From the NCBI GenBank assembly GCA_018222805.1, contig JAAEZQ010000010.1:1-64000 (forward strand): a DNA stretch of 64,000 nucleotides, written 5' to 3'. The notes under the pieces were generated by a model. It did not search any database. It saw only the letters and a program-made list of their open reading frames with translations, and was not told the DNA's origin. Below are positions 1 to 8,680 of the stretch, one piece after another (positions within the stretch are counted from its first letter, which is position 1; every line of letters starts with the position of its first letter). A program made the position numbers and the translations under genes. The DNA comes from Vibrionaceae bacterium (GTDB taxonomy: Bacteria; Pseudomonadota; Gammaproteobacteria; Enterobacterales; Vibrionaceae).

Positions 1-54
1 CGCATCTGGTTTGGGACCAGAGGGTCGGGGGTTCGAATCCCTCTTCACCGACCA
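1..54 (+). tRNA. tRNA-Pro (anticodon UGG), 3' part only
   Basis: This is the 3' portion of a proline tRNA cut by the window edge. The anticodon stem-loop carries TGG within TTTGGGA, and the T-arm GGGGGTTCGAATCCC and encoded CCA end are intact. The 5' acceptor strand and D-arm lie outside the window. A strong terminator follows 8 bases later, so this is the last gene of its transcript. It is the intact parent of three degenerate copies that follow. Confidence 0.93.
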
Positions 55-61
55 CCATTCG

Positions 62-92
62 AAAGCCTCGACAGAAATGTTGAGGCTTTTTT
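62..92 (+). terminator. Rho-independent terminator after tRNA-Pro
   Basis: An 8-bp stem GCCTCGAC/GTTGAGGC (one G-U pair) with loop AGAAAT is followed by six T. It ends the tRNA transcript. Degraded versions of this terminator follow each later tRNA-like copy. Confidence 0.85.
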
Positions 93-118
93 GCATTCTG
101 AGTTTAGTCATTGTTTGC

Positions 119-170
119 AAAGGGCCGGGGGCTGGAGCGCCAGTCCGATCGAACCCCTCTTCATCGACCA
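119..170 (+). repeat. Degenerate tRNA-Pro 3'-end copy (copy 2)
   Basis: The segment resembles the variable and T-arm plus acceptor 3' strand of the tRNA-Pro at the window start and ends CTCTTCATCGACCA. A short GC-rich insertion (CTGGAGCGCCAG, itself a hairpin) interrupts the T-arm. No D-arm or anticodon arm remains, so it cannot be a functional tRNA. It shares its insertion with copy 4 but not with copies 1 and 3. Confidence 0.7.
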
Positions 171-177
171 CCATTCG

Positions 178-208
178 AAAGTCCCGATAGAAATATCGGG
201 GCTTTTTT
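178..208 (+). terminator. Terminator after tRNA-like copy 2
   Basis: Stem GTCCCGATA/TATCGGGGC with loop GAAA is followed by six T. It holds the same position relative to the copy-2 CCA end as the first terminator does to the tRNA, so it was duplicated with the unit and has drifted. It still looks functional. Confidence 0.7.
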
Positions 209-220
209 ACGTCTTTAGCT

Positions 221-322
221 CGTGACTAGCGCAGCTTGGTCGCGCATCTCATTCTTTGAAATATAGCGGACCAGAGGGTCGGGGGTTCGCCTGACGTTCA
301 GATTCTCGCTCTTCACCGGCCA
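221..322 (+). pseudogene. tRNA-Pro pseudogene (copy 3)
   Basis: This copy retains recognisable D-arm sequence (TAGCGCAGCTTGGT), the 3' side of the anticodon stem (GGACCAGAGGGTCGGGGGTTCG) and the acceptor end CTCTTCACCGGCCA. The anticodon loop is replaced by an AT-rich stretch and the T-arm carries an insertion of about 12 bases. The anticodon arm and T-arm cannot fold, so it is a dead tRNA. It tells us the duplicated unit once included the whole tRNA, not only its 3' end. Confidence 0.65.
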
Positions 323-405
323 CCATTCGAAGGCCTCGACTAGCCGTCCGCAACAGAAATATAGGGGCCTTTTTGCATGCTGGGTTTTATGCATTGATTG
401 AAAAA

Positions 406-468
406 GGTCGGGGGCTGGACGCCCAGTCGCCGAAGACTCGAACGTATCAAATCCCTCTTCATCGACCA
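406..468 (+). repeat. Degenerate tRNA-Pro 3'-end copy (copy 4)
   Basis: It ends ATCCCTCTTCATCGACCA and carries the same GC-rich hairpin insertion as copy 2 (here CTGGACGCCCAG), plus a second insertion before the T-arm 3' strand. The 40 bases before it also match the spacer before copy 2. That shows copies 3+4 arose by duplication of the pair 1+2. No functional RNA is expected. Confidence 0.65.
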
Positions 469-546
469 TCATTCAAAAAGTCTTAACTGTCAGGCCAAAG
501 TGCTTTTGACCACCAGTAACCCAAAAGCTTTTTTAGCAGATAAAAC

Positions 547-573
547 AAACCCCAGCGCAGTGGCTGGGGTTTT
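547..573. terminator. Bidirectional terminator between tRNA repeats and HAD gene
   Basis: Stem AACCCCAGC/GCTGGGGTT with a 6-base loop is flanked by A-rich sequence on the left and TTTT on the right. It can serve the rightward tRNA-type transcripts and the leftward HAD phosphatase gene that ends at 599. Confidence 0.7.
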
Positions 574-598
574 GTGTTTCTGCAATCCAATCTGTATT

Positions 599-1324
599 TT
601 ATTGGGCGAGCGTTTTGAGGATTTCTTTTAGCTCTACAGTGTCTTTTACTTCGTAGTCAGGTTCAATATCCGTCGGATTATCGGTACCTTTTGGGTTAAC
701 CCAAACGCTAAGAATACCCATATCGTTAGCACCTGCAATGTCTGCTGCTAAGGAGTCACCGATGTGAAGAGCTTCTTCTGGTTTAGCATCTGCTAGCTTT
801 AGAGCCTTGTGGAAGATGCTTGCAGCTGGTTTTTCTTCTGGCTCTTCGCCACCGACAATAATGTGATCGACCCACTCACTCATGTTTGTCGCGGCTAATT
901 TCGGATGTTGAGAGAAGATTGGGCCGTTAGTGATCACGACGAGAGTGTAGTGTTGGCGCAGCTCAACCAGCATCTCCTTTACCCCTGGTAGGAAGGAAAA
1001 GGCATTCATGCGTGCTGAATCAAAAAAGCTTTGGGCTTGTTGGGCCTGTTCTGCACTTATTTCGATACCTTGCTCTGCGAGTATGGTTTTTATCAGGCCA
1101 CAACGGAATGCATTTTCATCCGGTAGCAAGACCACAAGCTGGGGAAACTCTGCATTTAGCTTTTTATACACGCCTTGTAAGTAGCGCTGTAAGAAGGCAT
1201 TAGAATCCGCTAGCTGAGGATAGGTTTCTTGCATCCAAGTTGCAAACTCTTGCCCTGCTACCTTATCGGCCTGAGATGTGCCACATAAAGTCTCGTCCAT
1301 ATCAAAAAAAATCGCTTTAAGCAC
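599..1324 (-). CDS. HAD-superfamily hydrolase (phosphatase)
   Basis: A 241-residue haloacid-dehalogenase-type phosphatase, expected to be cytosolic. Motif I is FFDMDETL at residues 6-13, with nucleophile Asp8 and acid/base Asp10. Motif II is VITNGP, and motif IV is in HIGDSLAADI; a helical cap lies between motifs I and II, as in subfamily IA. I place the start at a GTG preceded by AGGAG at 5-base spacing; the ATG five codons upstream has no ribosome-binding site and would add only MIGAP. It resembles YjjG-like or N-acylneuraminate-9-phosphatase-like proteins, but the substrate cannot be told. It is transcribed alone, leftward. Confidence 0.85.
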   Translation of the reverse strand: MLKAIFFDMDETLCGTSQADKVAGQEFATWMQETYPQLADSNAFLQRYLQGVYKKLNAEFPQLVVLLPDENAFRCGLIKTILAEQGIEISAEQAQQAQSFFDSARMNAFSFLPGVKEMLVELRQHYTLVVITNGPIFSQHPKLAATNMSEWVDHIIVGGEEPEEKPAASIFHKALKLADAKPEEALHIGDSLAADIAGANDMGILSVWVNPKGTDNPTDIEPDYEVKDTVELKEILKTLAQ

Positions 1325-1339
1325 AGGGGCTCCTATCAT

Positions 1340-1873
1340 TTACAACTTTACTACTGGGGCTTTTATTCAATCTATTATCTCATGCTTACTAGTATCGTAA
1401 AGCCTTAATACCAGAGCATGATAGAGCCTGCTGATCTAAATCAACTCAAACCTTAGTAGACGATTTTCAGTGCCAATCGTTGTACGTTTGGCCACCAGAA
1501 CCGAACAACTGACCTAAAATAGAATATCAATCTTTTTTGCAGAACCGCTCACGTTTTACTTCAACCTGGCGCTGTTGAGGCTTGGTTTTTTATCTTTCTC
1601 AACTATTTTTAGATGAAACTTTATGCCTAAGATAACGATTTCATGCCAGATATTGTTTGCTAAATGTTAAGCATTTCCTGTGAATAATGTGGCTATATCT
1701 GATGTTGATTTTTTGCATAAACTTAGAGCATTTTCCTGCTTTTATTGGTGCATGGCGCACAAAAATAGGTCGATATGAAAGAGGTTAAATACTTGTTAAT
1801 GCATTTTTATTCGCCAAATGTGCGTTTAATTAACATTTTTATGGCGGAATATACTTTAATTGTTGCTTTTTTG
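1340..1873. other. Long AT-rich intergenic stretch, no gene seen
   Basis: This stretch separates the divergent HAD gene and the peptide-transport operon. It must hold both promoters, but no unambiguous -35/-10 pair stands out. Short reading frames here lack ribosome-binding sites and coding character. The regulatory signals I can support lie just to the right (CRP-like site and hairpins). Confidence 0.5.
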
Positions 1874-1889
1874 TGTGATTTTTGCCACA
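1874..1889 (+). promoter_or_regulatory. CRP-cAMP binding site candidate
   Basis: The sequence TGTGA-TTTTTG-CCACA matches the CRP consensus TGTGA-N6-TCACA at 9 of 10 defined bases. It lies 121 bp upstream of the peptide ABC ATPase start in an AT-rich setting, a position suited to activating this uptake operon when preferred carbon is scarce. Binding is inferred from sequence only. Confidence 0.55.
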
Positions 1890-1937
1890 TTGTGTCCGCA
1901 TTGAAATTTCAGAGTATTATTCTGAATTTGAACGGAT

Positions 1938-1977
1938 TCATTCAGGTGATGAATGACGCCCTGGGTGGGCGTCATTC
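1938..1977 (+). promoter_or_regulatory. Two mutually exclusive leader hairpins
   Basis: A perfect 11-bp inverted repeat GAATGACGCCC/GGGCGTCATTC with a 5-base loop occupies 1951-1977. Its left arm can instead pair with the preceding TCATTC (1938-1943), so forming one hairpin prevents the other. No T-run follows, so it is not a normal terminator. It sits 33 bp before the ATG of the first transporter gene and could be an operator or an mRNA switch. The pairing is seen; the function is inferred. Confidence 0.45.
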
Positions 1978-2010
1978 AATACCACACAGACAAGGTAGTA
2001 GAGGTCTGAA

Positions 2011-3726
2011 ATGTCACTATTAGAAGTGAAAAACCTTCGTATTGAATATCCATCCCGACACGGTGTTCACGCAGCCGTGAAATCTCTTTCGTTCCAAATT
2101 GAACGTGGCGAGATTGTGGGTGTTGTCGGCGAATCAGGTGCGGGTAAATCCACCGTTGGTAACGCTGTTATTGATTTGCTTAGTCCTCCGGGTCGCGTTG
2201 CTAGTGGCGATGTATTTCTGGATGGTGAAAAGATTTCCGGTTTATCTCCGGAAGCGATGCGTAAGGTTCGTGGTTCGAAGATAGGCTTTATTTTCCAAGA
2301 CCCAATGACCTCTCTTAACCCTTTGTTTACGGTTGAGCAGCAGCTTAAAGAAACCATTCATGCCAACATGAAAGTGTCGGATGAAGAAGCGTATCAACGT
2401 GCACTTTCTCTGATGCAGCAAGTGGGCATTCCTCAACCGGAAAACCGTCTCAAACAATATCCTCACCAATTCTCAGGTGGTATGCGCCAGCGTGTGGTTA
2501 TTGCCATCGCTCTGGCTGGTGAACCTGATCTGATCATTGCGGATGAGCCGACGACGGCATTGGACGTCTCAATCCAAGACCAAATCCTCCAGCTGATTCG
2601 TGAATTGTGCGTCAAGAACAACGTCGGTTGTATGCTGGTGACGCACGATATGGGGGTGGTTTCAAACGTCACTGACCGTGTGGCAGTCATGTACCGTGGT
2701 GACCTTGTTGAATTTGGCCCAACAGCAAAAGTGCTGGGTAACCCAGACCACCCATACACTCGCAGCTTGATCTCAGCGGTTCCTCGCTCCGACAGAAAGC
2801 TCGATCGCTTCCCTCTGGTGAGTTACATCGAAGAAGCGACAGAAATGAAGTCGTTAGACATTAAGAACCACTGGTTAGGACAAAGTCAGGATCAACGTGA
2901 GTACACTGGCCCGTTGTTGGACGTGAAAAACGTAAACTTAAGATTCGTGACCAAAGACTCTCTGTTTGAAAACCGCCGTGAGTACGTACAAGCGTCGAAT
3001 AATGTCAGCTTTGAAGTCCATGAAGGTGAGACATTTGGTCTGGTGGGTGAATCTGGCTCTGGTAAGTCGACAATCGCACGCGTGATTGCGGGCTTGTATG
3101 AACCAAACTCTGGTCAGGTGAAATTTGAAGGCCTCGATCTGACAGCAATGAAGTCAGAAAAAGAGCGTCGCCCAGTTCGCCGTCAAATGCAGATGGTATT
3201 CCAGAACCCTTATACGTCGATGAACCCTCGTATGAAGGTAGCGGATATCATTGCTGAGCCTATTCGTTTCCATAAGCTGACTAAAAACGAAACAGAAACA
3301 CGTCAAATCGTGAATGACTTGCTTGATCACGTTGGTTTGGGGCGTATGGCTGGTCTTAAGTATCCACATGAATTCTCAGGTGGTCAGCGTCAGCGTATCT
3401 CTATTGCGCGTGCACTGGCAACCCGACCTCGCCTTTTGATCTGTGACGAACCAACATCAGCGTTGGATGTTTCGGTACAGGCACAGATTCTCAACTTGCT
3501 GAAAGATCTGCAAAGTGAGCTGAACTTGACTATGTTATTTATCAGTCACGACTTACCGGTAATTCGTCAGATGTGTGATCGAGTTGGTGTAATGCAGATG
3601 GGTACGCTACTTGAAGTGGCACCAACTGAGCAGCTGTTTACCGCTCCTCAGCATGAATACAGTAAGAAACTGATCTCTCTAATGCCAGAATTTACCGGAC
3701 TAAGAGAAGAGATTAAATCGGCATAA
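2011..3726 (+). CDS. Peptide ABC transporter, fused double ATPase
   Basis: A 571-residue cytoplasmic energiser with two ATPase domains of the Dpp/Opp type joined in one chain, as in E. coli YejF. Domain 1 (about 1-260) has Walker [10 protein letters not shown], signature FSGGMRQRV and Walker [13 protein letters not shown]. Domain 2 (about 305-565) has [18 protein letters not shown] and LLICDEP. Both sites look complete. The start has AGAGG eight bases upstream. It is the first gene of a four-gene importer, followed by binding protein and two permeases; placing the ATPase first is less common in this family. It should couple ATP hydrolysis to uptake of di- or oligopeptides. Confidence 0.93.
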   Translation: MSLLEVKNLRIEYPSRHGVHAAVKSLSFQIERGEIVGVVGESGAGKSTVGNAVIDLLSPPGRVASGDVFLDGEKISGLSPEAMRKVRGSKIGFIFQDPMTSLNPLFTVEQQLKETIHANMKVSDEEAYQRALSLMQQVGIPQPENRLKQYPHQFSGGMRQRVVIAIALAGEPDLIIADEPTTALDVSIQDQILQLIRELCVKNNVGCMLVTHDMGVVSNVTDRVAVMYRGDLVEFGPTAKVLGNPDHPYTRSLISAVPRSDRKLDRFPLVSYIEEATEMKSLDIKNHWLGQSQDQREYTGPLLDVKNVNLRFVTKDSLFENRREYVQASNNVSFEVHEGETFGLVGESGSGKSTIARVIAGLYEPNSGQVKFEGLDLTAMKSEKERRPVRRQMQMVFQNPYTSMNPRMKVADIIAEPIRFHKLTKNETETRQIVNDLLDHVGLGRMAGLKYPHEFSGGQRQRISIARALATRPRLLICDEPTSALDVSVQAQILNLLKDLQSELNLTMLFISHDLPVIRQMCDRVGVMQMGTLLEVAPTEQLFTAPQHEYSKKLISLMPEFTGLREEIKSA

Positions 3727-3817
3727 ACCAAGTTTTTCGCTTGGCTGATCTTGAAATAACAACAGACGCAAACACAAAAACAAGGGACTTTGATCCCAGC
3801 ATGAAGGAGTTATGCAA

Positions 3818-5371
3818 ATGAAAACCATGAAAAGCAAATTAGCAGTGGCGCTAATCGCTGCGGGACTAAGTTTTAACTCGTTGGCAGCAGACATTAAAGT
3901 TGGCTACGCTGCTGACCCGGTATCGCTTGACCCGCACGAGCAGCTATCTGGTGGTACACTGCAAATGTCACACATGGTATTTGACCCACTGGTTCGTTTC
4001 ACTCAGGAAATGGACTTTGAGCCTCGCCTGGCAGAAAGCTGGGAGCGTATTAACGATACAACCGTACGTTTCAAACTGCGTGAAGGTGTGAAGTTCCACT
4101 CTGGCAACACAATGACTGCAGATGACGTTGTATGGACATTTGAGCGTCTGCAAAACTCTCCAGACTTTAAATCTATCTTCGAACCGTACGAAAAAATCGT
4201 TAAAGTTGATGACAACACCTTTGATCTTGTGACTAAAGGTCCTTACCCACTTGTGCTGCAAACGGCTACGTACATCTTCCCGATGGACAGCAAGTTCTAT
4301 ACTGGTAAGACTGAAGATGGCAAAGACAAATCTGAGCTAGTGAAGCACGGTAACTCATTTGCATCAACTCACGTTTCTGGTACAGGTCCATTCATCGTGA
4401 CATCACGTGAACAGGGCGTAAAAGTAGAATTTGAACGCTTCAAAGATTACTGGGACAAAGAGTCAAAAGGCAACGTTGATAAGCTAACCCTAGTACCAAT
4501 CAAAGAAGATGCGACTCGTGTTGCAGCACTACTTTCTGGCGGCGTAGATATGATTCACCCAGTAGCGCCAAACGATCACCAACGTGTGAAAGATGCTGAA
4601 GGTATCGATCTGGTAACTCTGCCTGGTACTCGTATCATCACGCTACAAATGAACCAAAACAGCAACGAAGCGCTGAAAGATGTTCGCGTTCGTCAGGCGA
4701 TTGTGCATGCAATCAACAACGAAGGCATCGTGAAGAAAATCATGAAAGGCTTCGCAACGGCTGCAGGTCAGCAAAGCCCAGTAGGTTACGTTGGTCATAA
4801 CGAAAAATTGGTACCTCGCTACGATCTGAAAAAAGCGAAAGAGCTGATGAAAGAAGCGGGCTACGAAGACGGCTTGACGCTAACCATGATTGCGCCAAAC
4901 AACCGTTACGTGAACGATGCGAAAGTAGCACAAGCTGCGGCGGCTATGTTGTCTAAGATCGGTATCAAGGTCGATCTGAAGACAATGCCTAAAGCGCAAT
5001 ACTGGCCTGAGTTTGATTTATGTTCAGCAGACATGTTGATGATTGGCTGGCACTCAGACACAGAAGATTCTGCGAACTTCAACGAATTCCTAACCATGAC
5101 TCGTAACGAAGAAACTGGTCGTGGTCAGTACAACTGTGGTCACTACTCAAACCCAGAAATGGACAAAGTAGTTGAAGCGGCTAACGTTGAAACGGATCCT
5201 GCGAAACGTGCAGAAATGCTACAAGGTGTAGAAGCAACGCTTTACAACGACGCAGCATTTGTACCGCTACACTGGCAAAGTGAAGCATGGGGCGCGAAGT
5301 CTAACGTGAAAGCAGTAGACATCGTGAACCCAATGGTTATGCCTTACTTTGGCGACCTTGTGGTTGAATAA
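3818..5371 (+). CDS. Periplasmic peptide-binding protein (SBP family 5)
   Basis: A 517-residue extracytoplasmic solute-binding protein of the DppA/OppA family. It begins with a classic signal peptide (MKTMKSK, hydrophobic core, NSLAADIK) with likely cleavage after LA. Family features follow: SLDPHEQLSGG near the mature N-terminus and AESWERINDTTVRFKLREGV (about residues 70-90). I start at the ATG with AAGGAG eight bases upstream; the ATG two codons earlier is too close to it. Codon use (many AAC, GGT, CTA codons of abundant genes) fits high expression, and a stable hairpin follows the gene. Peptides are the expected ligand, although family 5 also binds nickel, haem and sugars. Confidence 0.92.
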   Translation: MKTMKSKLAVALIAAGLSFNSLAADIKVGYAADPVSLDPHEQLSGGTLQMSHMVFDPLVRFTQEMDFEPRLAESWERINDTTVRFKLREGVKFHSGNTMTADDVVWTFERLQNSPDFKSIFEPYEKIVKVDDNTFDLVTKGPYPLVLQTATYIFPMDSKFYTGKTEDGKDKSELVKHGNSFASTHVSGTGPFIVTSREQGVKVEFERFKDYWDKESKGNVDKLTLVPIKEDATRVAALLSGGVDMIHPVAPNDHQRVKDAEGIDLVTLPGTRIITLQMNQNSNEALKDVRVRQAIVHAINNEGIVKKIMKGFATAAGQQSPVGYVGHNEKLVPRYDLKKAKELMKEAGYEDGLTLTMIAPNNRYVNDAKVAQAAAAMLSKIGIKVDLKTMPKAQYWPEFDLCSADMLMIGWHSDTEDSANFNEFLTMTRNEETGRGQYNCGHYSNPEMDKVVEAANVETDPAKRAEMLQGVEATLYNDAAFVPLHWQSEAWGAKSNVKAVDIVNPMVMPYFGDLVVE

Positions 5372-5387
5372 TCACATTGAGTAGTTA

Positions 5388-5413
5388 TCAGGAGGGAATT
5401 CGTTCCCTCCTGA
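5388..5413 (+). promoter_or_regulatory. UUCG-capped hairpin after binding-protein gene
   Basis: A perfect 11-bp stem TCAGGAGGGAA/TTCCCTCCTGA is closed by the very stable tetraloop TTCG. No T-run follows, so it does not look like a full terminator. Such hairpins between binding-protein and permease genes usually protect the upstream mRNA from 3' exonucleases and lift binding-protein levels over permease levels. That role is inferred here. Confidence 0.7.
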
Positions 5414-5546
5414 ATGAGCCCTATGACAAGTGAATTATTGTGGGGCTCGATAGCAGGCTCAGTTTTATTTCAGTCGGATTGAGCTGGTTTACAGACTGAA
5501 TTTTCTCTCTAAATTTAGAGATCTATGGATAGTTAAGGGGCAAGGA

Positions 5547-6524
5547 ATGTTTTCGTTTCTGGTCAAGCGCCTGTTTCAGGCACTGATAGTGATGTTTGTG
5601 ATCAGTTTGGTGGCGTTTGCCATTCAGGACAACCTGGGTGACCCGCTGCGTGAGCTTGTAGGTCAGTCGGTTTCGGACTCGGAGCGTCAAGCGCTGCGTG
5701 ATGAACTAGGCCTGAACGATCCCTTTATCACAAAGTACACTCGCTTTGTTGGTAATGCACTGCAAGGTGATTTAGGTACATCATACTTTTTCAAGCGCCC
5801 AGCGGTTGAGGTTATTCTTGATAAGCTGGTTGCAACACTCGAGCTCGTGTTTGGCGCGACGCTCATCATTATTGCTTTCTCAATACCACTTGGGGTGTAT
5901 TCCGCAATTCACCCGAAAAGTATCTTTACCAAATTTGTCATGGCGATGAGTAGTGTCGGCATTTCGATTCCAGTTTTCCTGACTGCAATCATGCTGATGT
6001 ACGTCTTCTCCATTGAGCTCGGCTGGTTGCCTTCCTACGGACGGGGTGAAACATCGAATCTGCTAGGCTGGGAATCGGGCTTCTTTACCCTTGATGGTAT
6101 CAAGCACCTGATCCTGCCATGTATTGCGCTGGCTTCTATCATGCTGCCTCTGTTCATTCGTCTGGTTCGTTCAGAAATGCTGGAAGTATTGAGCTCTGAG
6201 TACATCAAGTTCGCAAAAGCGAAAGGCTTGAACTTACAAAAGATTTATTACCAACATGCACTAAAAAATACCATGCTGCCAGTCTTGACGGTTGGTGGTG
6301 TGCAAATTGGTACAATGGTGGCATACACCATCCTAACCGAAACTGTATTCCAATGGCCGGGTACGGGTTTCCTTTTCCTAGAGGCGATTAACCGTGTAGA
6401 TACACCGCTAATCACTGCCTACGTTATCTTTGTTGGTCTGATCTTCGTGGTAACCAATACCATCGTTGATTTACTGTACGGTATCATCAACCCAACTGTG
6501 AACCTAACTGGAAAAGGAGCTTAA
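5547..6524 (+). CDS. Peptide ABC transporter permease 1 (DppB/OppB type)
   Basis: A 325-residue inner-membrane permease. It starts with the family-typical N-terminal membrane segment (SFLVKRLFQALIVMFVISL), then a periplasmic stretch with LNDPFITKYTRFVGNALQGDLG, then about five more membrane helices. The EAA loop that contacts the ATPase is around EYIKFAKAKGLNLQKIYYQHALKN (about 215-240), split here only for description. It is 175 bp after the binding protein and 2 bp before the second permease. It forms half of the membrane channel. Confidence 0.93.
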   Translation: MFSFLVKRLFQALIVMFVISLVAFAIQDNLGDPLRELVGQSVSDSERQALRDELGLNDPFITKYTRFVGNALQGDLGTSYFFKRPAVEVILDKLVATLELVFGATLIIIAFSIPLGVYSAIHPKSIFTKFVMAMSSVGISIPVFLTAIMLMYVFSIELGWLPSYGRGETSNLLGWESGFFTLDGIKHLILPCIALASIMLPLFIRLVRSEMLEVLSSEYIKFAKAKGLNLQKIYYQHALKNTMLPVLTVGGVQIGTMVAYTILTETVFQWPGTGFLFLEAINRVDTPLITAYVIFVGLIFVVTNTIVDLLYGIINPTVNLTGKGA

Positions 6525-6526
6525 TC

Positions 6527-7471
6527 ATGAGCCAATCAAATGCAGCGGCAGCTCCTTCTGCATGGGAGCGTTTTAAAAACTCGGATTTCTTGTACTACTT
6601 TAAGCGCGACAAAGTCGCGATGGCGAGTTTCACGGTATTTATGGTGTTCTTGGTGTTGGCACTTGCTGCGCCAATTCTGGCACCAACCGATCCGTATGAC
6701 CTAACGTCTATCGACATTATGGACTCGGAATTGCCACCATCGTGGATGGAAGACGGCGATGAACGCTTTGTTTTGGGTACCGATGAGCAAGGTCGTGACA
6801 TTTTATCGACAATCCTTTATGGCTCTCGCTTATCCCTGACCATCGGTTTTCTGGCTGTTGGTCTACAGTTGATTCTAGGGATCATCATTGGCCTGTCTGC
6901 TGGTTACTTTGGCGGCCGTATCGACAGCTTCCTAATGCGTTTTGCTGATGTTCAGCTTTCGTTCTCAACTATGATGGTAGCCATCATTGTTTCGGCGATT
7001 TTCAAAGCCAGCTTTGGTAGTGACTTCTATAGTCAATATGCGGTGGTCATGCTGGTGGTTATCATCGGCGTGGCTGAATGGCCACAGTATGCACGTACTA
7101 TCCGCGCATCTGTTCTGGCTGAGAAGAAAAAAGAATACGTAGAAGCGGCACGCGTGATGGGCTTTAAAGCGCCACGTATTATGTTCCGTCATATTTTGCC
7201 TAACTGTCTGTCGCCAATCTTGGTTATTTCGACAGTTCAGGTAGCAAACGCAATCATGTCGGAAGCGGCGCTGTCATTCCTTGGCTTAGGTCTACCAGTT
7301 GATCAGCCGTCTCTAGGTGCGCTGATCAGTATCGGCTTTAACTACATCTTCTCTGGCGCTTGGTGGATTACCGCTTTCCCAGGTATTGTGTTGGTTACAT
7401 TGGTACTGGTTATCAACCTATTGGGTGACTGGTTACGTGATGTATTTAACCCGAAACTGTATAAAGGTTAA
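6527..7471 (+). CDS. Peptide ABC transporter permease 2 (DppC/OppC type)
   Basis: A 314-residue inner-membrane permease pairing with the preceding one. The N-terminal OppC-type cytoplasmic tail (ERFKNSDFLYYFKRDKVAM) precedes the first helix. The motif LGTDEQGRDILSTILYGSR (about residues 83-101) is a family hallmark. The EAA loop VEAARVMGFKAPRIMFRHIL (about 205-224) is intact. Two bases separate it from the previous gene, so the two are translationally linked. A strong terminator ends the operon. Confidence 0.93.
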   Translation: MSQSNAAAAPSAWERFKNSDFLYYFKRDKVAMASFTVFMVFLVLALAAPILAPTDPYDLTSIDIMDSELPPSWMEDGDERFVLGTDEQGRDILSTILYGSRLSLTIGFLAVGLQLILGIIIGLSAGYFGGRIDSFLMRFADVQLSFSTMMVAIIVSAIFKASFGSDFYSQYAVVMLVVIIGVAEWPQYARTIRASVLAEKKKEYVEAARVMGFKAPRIMFRHILPNCLSPILVISTVQVANAIMSEAALSFLGLGLPVDQPSLGALISIGFNYIFSGAWWITAFPGIVLVTLVLVINLLGDWLRDVFNPKLYKG

Positions 7472-7520
7472 GAATCTAGACATTAGGTGTTGTTAATACG
7501 CTTAATTCCTTCCTAAACTA

Positions 7521-7550
7521 AGAGCCGGATGAATTTCCGGCTCTTTTTTT
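7521..7550 (+). terminator. Terminator of the peptide ABC operon
   Basis: Perfect 9-bp stem AGAGCCGGA/TCCGGCTCT followed by a run of T. Confidence 0.9.
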
Positions 7551-7627
7551 GCTAGTTATTCCTTGTTCACCGATTTTTGGCGGTCTTCCGCCATAATGAC
7601 CTTACCCACTAGTTTAGAGTGAAGCGT

Positions 7628-8608
7628 ATGGAATTGAAGAAGGCACAACACTCATCTCGACGTATCCAATTAAGCCTCAGCCTAGGTTTGGTCTTAGGTT
7701 GCGCCCAGTTTTCTTCAGCTGTGTTGGCTGATGAATTTCTTTGTCAGGCGACTCAGGCCAGCGACAAAGCGTTGCCAAGACTTGAACAAACCTGCCCTAT
7801 TGGCAAAGGGGTATGGGGAAAGAAAGTGCCGCAGGGTGGCAGTGATTTCTATTGGATTCAATGTGGTTTGTTGCCAAAACCGATGTCACTTGCCAAATCA
7901 AAGCCCCTCTATAATCAAATCACCACCGATGTTTGGATGAAAGCAGAACCTAGCGGTTATCGCTGTCTGATTGGTCCGTACAAGGACCCCGCGAAAGCCG
8001 TGGCTGATTTGCGTGGAGTAAAAACCTTACCGAGTTACAGAGAAGCGTTTATTCGTGTGGTTGGGAAGGGGGGCTCCTCAGCTTCGAAACCAACCAAGAC
8101 AGTGACGAAGCCAATGGTTGGGACAACACCAGCCGCATCGGCTCCGAATGTTCGACCTCACACCGATGCATTTAAACCTTCAACCACGACTTCTCAACCA
8201 AAGCCTGCCGCAGCTAAACAAGTTAACGCGAGACCTATCGCTAGAGCTCAGCCAGAAAACAGAATCTCCAACCAAGATGGCATTGTTGTTCGCTTAAAAA
8301 CTGCACTTCAGGGCAAAACTTATGTCGTGCCATATCTGATAGAGAATCATAACCAGTTTTACATGGAATATGGCAAACCGTGGAACCGCCTAAACTATAA
8401 AAACGCAGCACAGGTATGCCTGCAATTAGACATGTCGTTGGCAACGTCTGAAGAGTTTAAGACGCTAAGAGCCTCTGGTTTGATGGAAAAGAATAGCTGG
8501 CCACTGCAACTCCCGTACTGGGGTAAAGGCAAGAAAGGTTTGTTTACCGATCGCGAGCCTAACCAATTGACGGGCACCTCGTTACTGAATGTGATGTGTG
8601 TGAAGTGA
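7628..8608 (+). CDS. Exported SPOR-domain protein
   Basis: About 326 residues. A basic N-terminus and hydrophobic segment (LSLSLGLVLGCAQFSSAVLA) make a signal peptide with cleavage likely after VLA; a Cys in the core is not at a convincing lipobox. A SPOR-like domain spans about residues 65-147 (FYWIQCGLLPKP to FIRVVGKG), a fold that binds denuded septal peptidoglycan. A Thr/Pro/Ala/Lys-rich linker follows, then a C-terminal region (about 225-326) with conserved aromatics and two Cys that I cannot assign. I use the ATG at 7628; a GTG three codons earlier is possible. It is monocistronic. A cell-wall or division-site role is inferred. Confidence 0.75.
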   Translation: MELKKAQHSSRRIQLSLSLGLVLGCAQFSSAVLADEFLCQATQASDKALPRLEQTCPIGKGVWGKKVPQGGSDFYWIQCGLLPKPMSLAKSKPLYNQITTDVWMKAEPSGYRCLIGPYKDPAKAVADLRGVKTLPSYREAFIRVVGKGGSSASKPTKTVTKPMVGTTPAASAPNVRPHTDAFKPSTTTSQPKPAAAKQVNARPIARAQPENRISNQDGIVVRLKTALQGKTYVVPYLIENHNQFYMEYGKPWNRLNYKNAAQVCLQLDMSLATSEEFKTLRASGLMEKNSWPLQLPYWGKGKKGLFTDREPNQLTGTSLLNVMCVK

Positions 8609-8680
8609 TTGGCGAGCAATAAACTCATTATTGCGTCTATTATCGTAGCAACCTTACGCTTTATTCTTTAGAGGTTACCC

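Noticed and set aside
398..631. Open frame across tRNA-like copy 4 and the HAD gene end
   Set aside because: It is made of tRNA and terminator sequence, and its end overlaps the end of the HAD gene.
1775..2023. Open frame of 82 codons upstream of the peptide ATPase gene
   Set aside because: It crosses the CRP-like site and both leader hairpins, has no ribosome-binding site and reads as low-quality peptide.
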